Source: Isoetes taiwanensis (Eukaryota; Streptophyta; Lycopodiopsida; Isoetales; Isoetaceae). From it: a DNA stretch of 64,000 nt. The translations under genes were made by a program, and so were the position numbers. The stretch covers positions 19,948,386-20,012,385 of the forward strand of contig JAJEKV010000003.1 in NCBI GenBank assembly GCA_021234155.1. The letters run 5' to 3'. Positions 55,516 through 64,000 of the stretch are shown piece after piece; the stretch's first letter is position 1, and each line of letters opens with the position of its first letter. Below the pieces are notes generated by a model, which did no database searches, was not told the DNA's origin, and saw nothing but the letters and a program-made list of their open reading frames with translations.

Positions 55516-55590
55516 GGTAAAGGGCCCCTGGCCTGTTTTCTGGCGCGCGCCAGCTTGATCGGCAAAAAACAGGCCAAGGGGCCTTTGCCC
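55516..55590. repeat. Long hairpin with GGCCCC arms
   Basis: GGTAAAGGGCCCCTGGCCTG then TTTTCTGGCG (55516-55545) faces CGGCAAAAAACAGGCCAAGG then GGCCTTTGCCC (55560-55590) across a 14-nt loop. Pairing is imperfect but long. A related unpaired stretch, AGAAAAAAGCCCACGGGGCC, lies just upstream at 55453. Confidence 0.65.
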
Positions 55591-55619
55591 TACCAGAAAA
55601 GTCGGCTGGGATCAATCCA

Positions 55620-55805
55620 GCACCGCGGCGACATGAGGCAGAATATGGGTAAAAAAACGGAATAAAGGTAGAAAAAAACAGAATCCAGGGTAAGAAAATG
55701 CAGAAAGGCAGTTAATGTTTTGGCACGGTTTTCAGAGAAAGAATTAGGGACACGTGTCCTGATATTACTGGACGACAGGCTGGATTGAGCCCAATCATCT
55801 TTTCG
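55620..55805. repeat. Repeat related to 25380-25610
   Basis: Shares GGTAAAAAAACGGAA-type repeats, an ACACGTGTCCTGATATTAC block and GGCTGGATTGAGCCCAATC with the region upstream of the kinase gene. Similarity is patchy but in the same order. Confidence 0.5.
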
Positions 55806-55927
55806 TGAAAAGAAAAAGGTCACGTTGGCATGACATCATCAAATAAAACATTCCAAGCTATAGGATTTCAACCAATAGGAATATTTTCTCCAAACCTACA
55901 AAAAGGATGGGTGTAAGGTGGATGTAC

Positions 55928-56230
55928 TTTTTTTTTTTCGATGAACATGGACCTTTATTACCCAAAAGAATACAAAGAGTTCATGGGTGACTTAAAACCC
56001 AGTGGAGAAGATATCCACTAGAGCAACACTACCCACCACATACATAACATAGAAAAGCAAAGAATACATATCACCACGAGCACAACTGTTTGCTATGAGT
56101 AGGTCTGAATCTGAAGATATTGCTCCCAAATGATATTTTTGATGTCATCCTTTAAGGAAGAACATTTGTATGCCTTCACACGTGTAAAATTAGAGGATTG
56201 GTGATTATCGGACAGACAACATTCAGGTAC
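55928..56230 (-). mobile_element. 5'-truncated L1 3' end
   Basis: The poly(A) appears as a T-run at 55928-55938, preceded on the minus strand by GGGTAATAAAGGTCCATGTT. Further in, GAAGATATTGCTCCCAAATG on the plus strand aligns with GAAGATACTGAATCCAGATG at 43016 in the L1 3' region. Only about 300 bp remain. Confidence 0.6.
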
Positions 56231-56577
56231 TACGTAGATTCAAAATCTAAGCTCCAGAGCTGAAGGTCTGAAGCTTGAATGCAAAGGTACTGCCGTACTG
56301 GTGCTGCCAGGCAGGGTACATATCAGGTACCCAGATGGGTCACGTTGATGGCCATTGCTGGCAGATGAGGTATGCGATGAGGCTTGGATGGCTATGGGAT
56401 GGGTGTCCAGGGCATGTCCGGAAAAACCACCGAAATTATGTCCGGATAAACCACATCCGGTTGTAGATATACGGGCATCCGATCAATTGAGTGTGAGTGT
56501 CATAGTCCATTGCCGATAGAACAGTTTGTATTCGTAAGTGGCTGCGACCTCTCTTTAAATTCGCACATCAATCATCC

Positions 56578-56835
56578 ATGGAGAGATTGCCATCTTTTAC
56601 AAAGCAAGAATTGGCATGGGCAATAGAAGCTGAGCAGATTCATTCGCTCCAATCCTGCAACAGCACGCTGCAGCTTTGCTCACAACAAGTGAGCCAAGCT
56701 ATAATCTTGAGCCCCATGCCTGCGGGAGGAGATATTGCCATGCGTACTCGAACGTGAGATGGATGCACTTATGAAGGAAATAATGAGGATGCTTATTCAG
56801 GAGCAGTCTACAAATGCCATATTCTGAAAGTATAG
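56578..56835 (+). pseudogene. Small broken ORF, unknown
   Basis: ATG at 56578 opens 59 codons (MERLPSFTKQELAWAIEAE to MRTRT stop). A +1 frame then gives LEREMDALMKEIMRMLIQEQ to a stop at about 56826. The helical, charged sequence could be the start of a gag-like or regulatory protein. No homology is recognised. Confidence 0.3.
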
Positions 56836-56859
56836 CAAGCAACTCATAGGTCTATATCA

Positions 56860-58812
56860 GTGTGGGACAAACTCTAAAAGCCTAACAAGTATATTTCCTG
56901 CATAATTTAAGCCAGGCAGAAGGGGCCTATGAAAATCTAGATTTCATCTGGAAAAATAGAAAGAAACCCACAGATTTTGACCGAAAAATTTCCTGGAATT
57001 TTTTTCCCTGTCAGAAATTCTCGATTTCAATAGGTAGGATTCTAGTGTTCCCATGAATTTGGCACACACTGGCTGTATTTGATTGCTCGTACGAGCATAA
57101 AAAATGGCAGTGCGCATTTTGAGTGTGTCACATCACAAAATACAGGAGCTGCTCACTATGTTGCGAAGTTTTCAGCATCTTGTCTAGTTATCACCCGAGA
57201 GGTACATTTGTATCATGCTGTGACTATATACAATCAGCCATGAATTTGAATGCCATGCCATAATCCTTCTATATATATCATTATTAAGAAAAAAAAAAAA
57301 AAAGCTGGCTGAAAAAGGGTCATTTTTCGGAATATGTATATTTATTTTTTGAGCATGAACTTAGAGTAAAATCAGTAATTATCTGTTTTTTTTGGAATAT
57401 GTATGATTTTTTCCGGTAGCCTCCTTTCTAGCTCATAGCACGAGAAGCAGGGCTATGGCGCCTGTTTTTGTTTGGCCAGTAACGAATTTAGAGTAAAATT
57501 GTGTTTTTGAAATTTTGTATCTTTTTCCTTCTGGCAACACATGTATAGGTTTGGAGCGTTCTTTGTGGCTTCTACCCTTCAGGATTTGCAGGTATGTTCC
57601 AGATTTTAGGGCCAAGATTGCATGGCCAACAACATGAAAATGAGGTCGACTCATAGTTCTTTAGTATCTTTGCTTTGTGATTATGTAGATTTATGCTCTG
57701 AGGAGCAAAACTTAGCTACTGGAGATCTATTGTTCTGTTTTTGAAAGCATGAGTGTGCAGATAGAAATTTGTGAGCAAATCAACCTATGTTTTTGTAAAA
57801 TTCCATGGGGCTTTTATGCTAATCCAGGTCGAATCTGATAATCTGATCCTTTGAGCATTCGAGTGCCAAACAATTTACATTCTAATTTTAAGGGATATCT
57901 CAATCTTTTGTGATAGTGGACTGTGATCTTGAGAAAAAGAGAGGCTTGTCTTTAAAGTCAGCCCATATTCGGCCAATCCAAAGCCAGTTTGTTCTCCCTT
58001 CCGAACCCAACTTAGGCCCTTTTTTCACACTAGTCATAAAATATGACTCTCATATAAAATATATGACACCATTTGCGTCTCTAGGGCTAAAAATGAGACA
58101 TACAATTTTAAACTTGCTTTTTCACTGCATGGTAGTCATAAAATATGACACCACTAAAATACTAGTGGAAAACCATCGAAAAATAAGACACACCTTATTT
58201 TTTGTTCTATATTCAAGGGATTTGCAACATGGGATTGCAAAGCAGTCTGCATTGTAGACGTAGTTGAATTTTGGGTTTCACAACTGTATTAAAACTAAGA
58301 ACATTTGATTCGTTATAATACACACTTTTGTTTGTTGGACGATGTTCCATTGGTCGAATAATACTAGTACAACAAATAATCTGAACACGTGCATAGGCAT
58401 AATGGCTATATAGGCGTGTGTGTATATGTGTACACATTATGTGCAAAGAGAGTAGAACGGAAGCCATAATGTCCCTCTATAGGCCACTACACGTAAAGAA
58501 AGACCTAGCAAGCTAGGACTGGAACATAGTAGATAAGAGAAGGGGGTTGAGAATTTTAAATGAATTCCGCTTTTATTTAAATAATTAATAGAATCTATGG
58601 AGATCATGGTTGATGCAATTCGTAACATGCAAGGCTGGCAATTTCAATTAACACATCGCAATGAGACCTCAAATTTACACTTCTAAAACCATGGTATAGT
58701 TAAGTGGAGTGCAAATACAACTTAACATATAAGAGTCGCAAAAACAAAAATAAAGTGTCAATTTTTTGCACTGTGACATTTAAATTATGGTCAGCTCTAC
58801 AAAGCATATGGC
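56860..58812. other. No supportable gene; A-run at 57290
   Basis: AT-rich non-coding sequence. GGCCCTTTTTTCACAC at 58016 resembles the start of the TIR element at 53971, but no matching inverted end was found. The ATATGAC motif recurs at 58039, 58065 and 58144. Confidence 0.45.
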
Positions 58813-58885
58813 AATAGAATAGAATAGAAATTAACGTCCCTTGTGCCCTCAGGCCCCTGGACTTGTGTAGCATGGGCGAGCTCCC
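58813..58885 (-). mobile_element. LINE 3' tail, minus strand
   Basis: CAATAGAATAGAATAGAAAT then TAACGTCCC is the reverse complement of an ATTCT tail and 3' UTR end related to 34134-34200. About 70 bp; the unit TTCTA confirms the same LINE group. Confidence 0.6.
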
Positions 58886-59186
58886 TGAAAGGGCGCTACA
58901 AGTACATCACGCTGTTGAGCCGGAATTTCGATTCCTTCCCATTCCTTCCCATTCCTTCCCATTCCAAAAGAATTTCGATAATAACCGGAATTGAGCCCCC
59001 CACCCATAGGGTTGACCCCCCTCCCCCCCCTCCCCCACCAAGAAAAAAAAAAACCCATGCCAACCACTAAGGGCGGGAACTCTTTATGCTTTTTTCTTTT
59101 TTCCTTTTTCTTTTTTATCTTTGAATCCCTAAATACTCCTTGTGTGCTTTTAATTCGCTTCTTGACCTTGCGGACTCCAATCAACA

Positions 59187-60472
59187 ATGGCCACTTATGT
59201 ACTCCCCTACCCAAATCCCCACCTCGATGAAGACACTCCAGATGCCACAGCCCAAACCCAGCCCCAGCCCCCAACTGCTGCCCACGCATGCCCGTACACA
59301 ACAACTGGAAGACGGCATCCGTTTAGCACACTTCGAAAGACAGCAACAGAAGCAAGATCTTGTTGACCTACGGGCTCGTGTGGTCTCCCTCTTCACCATC
59401 ATAGAGACCATGGCACAAGATAGGCAGTCGGCTGACCAGGAGACAAGGGCAACTCTCCCGCCTGCAATCAGAGGTCGCGGAGGCCGCCACCACCATGCAA
59501 AGCGTGCAGACTGCCTTTGAAGTGAGTCAGTCAGAGTTGAGCGTGCTTCACAGGAAGGCCGAAGCACGAGACCAGGCGTTGCAGGAGCTTCGGGCAACCG
59601 TCATTCAGCAGGGCAAGGGCCTTCATGCGGAAGCCCATGAACAATTGTGGCGATGCATGCAGGAATTGGCAAGGCAGCAGCAATTCCAGCAAGAGCTGAG
59701 CTCGCGACTACAGAGAGCAGAGGCCACAGCACGGGATATGACAGACGCACATACTCGGCAGCCTGCAAGATGCCACCTAGGACGGCTCTGCGTCACCAAG
59801 CTGCGCCATTCCATCACCACCCCACCACAGGCCATAACCCACGCCCCGCACATTGCAAACAGCGACTGCCACAGCAGCCACCACGAGCCCGACCACCTCA
59901 GAGTTGCAGGAGCGGAGATGCAGGAGCCACAATGTGGTGGTGCGCGGCTTGACAGAGGAGGCAAGAGAGCACCTCATCAACCGACTCCAGACACAGATCC
60001 TGGCCCGGATGACATTCCACACATCCGTGCACATTATTAGGGTGAGACGCCATGGGGCCCAGCCCCCTGACCGTCCCCGGGTAGTCATCTTCACAGTCAG
60101 GGATGCGCAAGAGCGAGCAGCCATCCTGCACCAAGGTAGGTAGTTGAAGGGGACTGCCTTGTACGTGGACCGGGATCTGACTCCGGCACAGCAGGAGGAC
60201 CACAGGAATGAGTTGGAGAAAGTCAAGAGTGTCTGCAAACAGGGAGGCACAGCAGGGCTGGTCCGAGGAAGGATGCAGATCTTCAGGCCACCAAATGCTG
60301 ATGCGGGCACCACAAACTCTCGCGGCCCTTCTGCCACGACACCAACTGCACATCCTACTACAATGGCCTCACCTGCCACTGGCGACGGGCCACATGCCGC
60401 CTCCACCTCCACCACCATCCCTTGTGCTCCCACCACCAAACCTACTGCTGCAGCTCTTGCCATCAGCAAATA
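59187..60472 (+). pseudogene. LINE ORF1 (coiled coil plus RRM-like), frameshifted
   Basis: ATG at 59187 in ACAATGGC. A Pro/Gln-rich start is followed, after a shift, by coiled coil (LEDGIRLAHFERQQQKQDLV). After another shift come SVQTAFEVSQSELSVLHRK and ELSSRLQRAEATARDM. Then comes an RRM-like region (RSHNVVVRGLTEEAREHLIN, RVVIFTVRDAQERAAIL, YVDRDLTPAQQEDHRNELEK), and a Pro/Thr-rich tail stops at 60472. Coiled-coil plus RRM ORF1 proteins form trimeric RNA chaperones in several LINE groups. This differs from the DUF4283-type ORF1 of the L1 at 42839, so the two LINEs are unrelated lineages. Confidence 0.7.
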
Positions 60473-60489
60473 GGGATTGTGCCTGCACA

Positions 60490-61304
60490 TGGTCTCTTGG
60501 AATTGTCGGGACTTCCCATGGTAGAGGGGAGATAGTCTCAACTCAGTGGCCGTCGATATGGACCTCATTTTCCTCATGGAAACATGGGAGCATGTTGGGT
60601 ATAGACTATCCGACTTGCCAGGATACCATCATTACTCCATCTTCAATGAATACACAGGAAAGCGGGGGCACGGAGGGGTCGCCTGCTACTACCGGACAAC
60701 CCTGGCACAGTCAGTTTCCCTATGCAAGACGGACAAACATAACAAGTACCTATGGGTGCGCGTGCAGAATTGCAATGGTAGCCCCCTCTTTGTGGCAGCC
60801 TTCTACTTCCCACATGCCGAAAGCAACTTCTATCACAACCATCCGAGCGTGGATAGGCTGGAGCCCTATGTCGATCTATACGATGACATACAACAACACA
60901 AGCAGCAGGGTAGGGTCATGCTCGTTGGAGACGTCAATGCCCATACTGGCACGGAACAACCGATGATATTTGACCCTCTCGCAGATGATGTGTTGCAGCT
61001 GAGCCCTTCAGCGGGAGCTTGGCCACGGGTATCAGCTGACATTCAGGTCTCGCGCGATGGGAGGCAGTTGTTGCTGCTTTGCAGTATCTTTGACCTTGTG
61101 ATTTGCAATGGACTAGCACAGTGGTCGTCCTCCAGCCAGCACACTTGCAGGCAGGAGAACCAGGGAGGTGGTTCCAGCGTGGTAGACTATGTTTTGGTGG
61201 TCGAGCAGGACATGCATCTAGTCAAACATTTTCGAGTGGGCACAGCTGGTAGGGATGAGGAGATGGACTCAGACCACTTGTCGCTCTACTTGCAGCTGGC
61301 TTGA
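60490..61304 (+). pseudogene. LINE ORF2 endonuclease domain
   Basis: Opens with MVSWNCR, the usual first strand of an APE endonuclease, then an in-frame TAG at 60523. It continues DLIFLMETWEHVGYRLSDLP, RGHGGVACYYR, VMLVGDVNAHTG, GSSVVDYVLV and SDHLSLYL. Catalytic Glu (MET), GDxN and SDH motifs are all visible. A stop after LQLA and loss of homology by about 61370 end the element before the reverse transcriptase. It starts 18 bases after ORF1 stops. It may belong to the same family as the reverse-transcriptase half at 32655, but there is no overlap to test that. Confidence 0.8.
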
Positions 61305-61370
61305 CAAGTTGCTCCAGACGCCTGTCCCCCGGGAGGTGCACCTCTATATATGGACAGATGGCATGTGCGT

Positions 61371-62164
61371 TCGAGGGGTCACAGAAAAACCCCTGTATAA
61401 GGCTTTTTGGAGTAGAAAAATCCATACCATACGGGTTTTTGAATTAACATACATTATAGCCCCTATCCATAGATTTACGATTGGTTGTGCCAAATTATAT
61501 AATCCCTTTCCATTTAGAGGCCATACATACTTGCATGGACCCCCCATGGACCTTGGTCACGTTGAGCTTGGTCACGTTCCAGGGTAAACATGACACATTG
61601 ACCTTGATCACGGGGTCTTTATAATGGTTACTTGTTTTATTTAATTAGTATATTTTATTGATATACTTTAACTATGTGGTTCAAATAAGTAACATATGCA
61701 TTAAACCATTATCCTTGTTGGAACGTTTTTCTAATGAAGCTAACCATATCGTTTCCTATAAACCCCATAGGGCGATGTAATTGATATTAATGCACTTACT
61801 AAGCCATACTCAACTTGGAAAGCATCACTTTGCAAACTTAAGTGGTCAATCAATCAATGTGAGTTTCTTCATCAAACTATATTGTTTCCTTTTCCATTAT
61901 AAATCACGATTCATACAACAAACTAAGAAACAATTTTTTGAACAATCTATAGCTAGCTTCAAGGAATCTACCTCTTACAAACATCTTGATAAAATATGTT
62001 GTCAAGCATACAACCATGCCATAGAGTTATTACCCGGCTCTGATATGCACTGTACAGACATTTTTTGAAGGACAAGCACAACAATACACAAGGGGAGAGG
62101 CAGAGCGCTCAATACATCCACATGTACAAGAAGGGAACACTGTTACATATGTGACCCATAAAGT
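61371..62164. repeat. Shared terminus (61371-61430) and spacer
   Basis: Begins GGGGTCACAGAAAAACCCCT, related to the minus strand at 42174. The rest is AT-rich; a 61781-62068 frame (FFIKLYCFLFHYKSR to ELLPGSDMHCTDIF) has no recognised content. GTCACGTT repeats occur near 61556-61575. Confidence 0.45.
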
Positions 62165-63720
62165 AGCAGCCTATTTAACAGCACGAGATGTCAGCATGGA
62201 GTTGCTTCAGTCCAAGATCAGCATTCTCTTCACAATGGACACAGACCCAGGGCTGACTCATGTCCAGGTCAAAACATGATAATGAGGTCCAAATATTCAC
62301 CTGCATAACGCGGGAACAAGCAAATCCAAAAAATTTGCAGCTCGTTTCTCTGCTAAAATCTGCAAAGTATTAATCATGGTACAATCAGGATTCAATCACT
62401 TCCTAGCATGAATAAAAAGGAAGAAGTTTGTCTGCAAGCACTAATGGTTTACCAATATAATATACAGTTGCCGAGCTGCTCCTAGTCGTACCATACTTGT
62501 CCATTCTCGCAACTTAGACAGAAGAGGATGGAGCAATTGGCCCAGTGACTCCTGCCAAGAATAATACGTCTAGGAGTTTAACGCACATAAAGATCAATTG
62601 TTTTAAATAAGAGCGGCATTTTTGTACCTGGACTATCATACAGCATCCCCTTTGCGGTCTTCCCTTGAAAGGTGTAGAAAGGAGGAACCATTATCCAATG
62701 AGCATTTTCTATTGCTTGATTCTTCAAGATTCTTCTCTGGTTGCAGCTGCATATAAAAGGGAAGCATGAAAGATTGTAAAACAGCATAAGCATTTTAAAT
62801 CTCATGCCTAGCTTCAAGGGAGAGATCAAGGCAACATCTAAATGTTTCAAGTGGTAAGCATGGAAAGGCAAAAAAAGTAATAAAATCATAAACAGAGGGC
62901 AGAGAGCCTTAGCAATATCCATAACAGCGCGTCATCATATAGTAAACCATATCTTGAACACATGATGCATGCTTGGACAACAGAAAAGTACCTAGAGAGA
63001 GCCTATATGTCATACCTGAATGAGCACTCTTAGTTTCATTTCATATGATCTCTCCAACCTGAATAAGCAATAAAGGTCAGTGAGACAACCATATTATTCT
63101 AGTCCATATTGACGTCAGAGATTGCACATAAAATGCAATTCAATTGAGTGCCTTACATATATCAAATCCCAAGCACAAATAACATAGCAAATAAGGAGAA
63201 ATTGATATCACTTGAAGGAGATAGATTCATACATCCACGAGCTACAAGTTAGAAAGATTCTGCACACAAAGTGTGGCAGCTTGGCAGATTTGCGTGCTGT
63301 ATTTGATAATATCCCTGACTACAATAAAGGGAACCATTAATATTTAGCACGCACGGCATTGTTAGCCATGCTAAAATTCTTGACCTTCATCTTTGGTGCC
63401 AAAATGACAAAACCATGTCGACAACTTGGCAACACTTTGACTGATATCGACGTGTATACGTCTATCATCAATTTGTAAATTGTCCATCTTCAAAGAACAG
63501 GGATTGAACACCATATTTCAAAAGGTCTACTCAATTACCAACAGATACTATCTGACCTTGAAATAAGCAGCTTTACACGCTTCTCAACTCTCAAGCTCTG
63601 CAAAGACAATTCCAACATCATTATTGCATAACAAAAACATGTGGAATCACAATTACCACATGTCATAAGCAAATCAACATGAATCACTGTAGTAACCCAA
63701 ATGACATCTCTTATAGCCAT
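62165..63720 (-). CDS. Partial minus-strand multi-exon gene, unidentified
   Basis: A run of short GT-AG exons on the minus strand: 63597-63557 (LRVEKRVKLLISR), 63058-63016 (LERSYEMKLRVLIQ), 62746-62628 (RRILKNQAIENAHWIMVPPF), 62551-62497 (SLGQLLHPLLSKLREWT), 62359-62301 (ILAEKRAANFLDLLVPALC) and a last piece to about 62165 (PWVCVHCEENADLGLKQLHA). Short helical, charged exons with good splice sites are typical of a real gene, but phases between all exons were not proven. The 5' end lies beyond the window. No family recognised. Confidence 0.4.
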
Positions 63721-64000
63721 AGCACGATTGATACTTGAAAAGCTTGGGTCCTACAAATAAGCATGTCGCATACCATAAAATGGACCGTCTAAAAACGCAG
63801 AGAATAGAAGCAATACTACCATTTGCAAGAAAATTATAGCCACAGTAAAAATGGCAGAGTAGAATTAAAAAAACAGCTTTTCAAGTACTCATTCAAAATG
63901 GTCAGACATCATATTCCATTAATTTATACCATGCACATGTATAGGTAAGATACCTACCAACAAAACCATAGGAAAGGCCGTCTCCTATCTTCTACTCACC
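63721..64000. other. Window edge, probable intron/exon DNA of the same gene
   Basis: AT-rich on the minus strand with a possible small exon near 63962-63992 (reverse complement ends TTTTGTTG before GTAGGTATC). Nothing can be named. Confidence 0.3.

Noticed and set aside
58010-58200. Second TIR element like 53971-55116
   Set aside because: One GGCCCTTTTTTCAC end is seen, but no inverted partner or TSD could be found.
59777-60577. Long minus-strand frame opposite LINE ORF1
   Set aside because: GC-rich antisense shadow; the plus strand carries recognisable ORF1 and endonuclease motifs.

Overview
The window is repeat-dense DNA from a land-plant nuclear genome. The evidence is GT-AG introns, a chromodomain Ty3/gypsy element, a Ty1/copia-type LTR with an initiator-Met-tRNA primer site, plant L1 LINEs, and a plant-type GH5 glucan 1,3-beta-glucosidase module. 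Several gene families look to me like those of spore-bearing plants (fern, lycophyte or bryophyte) more than flowering plants, but that is inference. I found no bacterial, organellar, CRISPR, rRNA or convincing tRNA gene. Most coding potential is decayed transposon protein.

Layout. 1-12.5 kb is a tandem array of a ~2 kb repeat (two units and part of a third). Its second unit carries two LINE 3' ends, an internally deleted gypsy element with a 5-bp target duplication, and a 5.1-kb unclassified insertion. 12.5-16.3 kb holds an LTR fragment, copy 1 of a 2.3-kb repeat (R2), and a minus-strand copia-type LTR. 17-21.4 kb holds broken transposase-like and gag-like genes plus an unknown minus-strand ORF. 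22.8-25.2 kb holds a non-coding poly(A) retroelement and an HGKG-type transposase-like remnant.

26.57-30.26 kb is the most interesting gene. Eight exons on the plus strand join a degenerate TIR-like segment, a plant-MLKL-like helical domain, a protein kinase with its catalytic motifs, and a truncated fascin-like plus GH5 glucanase module lacking its catalytic acid. One frameshift lies in exon 4.

31-34.3 kb has the second copy of the poly(A) retroelement (minus strand), a small inverted-repeat element and a LINE 3' half with an ATTCT microsatellite tail. 35.9-40.2 kb has a multi-exon transposase-like pseudogene. 42.6-51.8 kb is R2 copy 2, split by a near full-length minus-strand L1 (42.84-49.13 kb). 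52.7-53.6 kb has a probable minus-strand gene. 53.97-55.12 kb is a TIR element with a 3-bp TSD. 59.2-61.3 kb is the 5' half of a LINE (ORF1 and endonuclease). 62.2-64 kb shows small minus-strand exons of an unidentified gene.

Many breakpoints can be read at base level because an uninterrupted copy of the target also lies in the window, so the order of nested insertions can be reconstructed.
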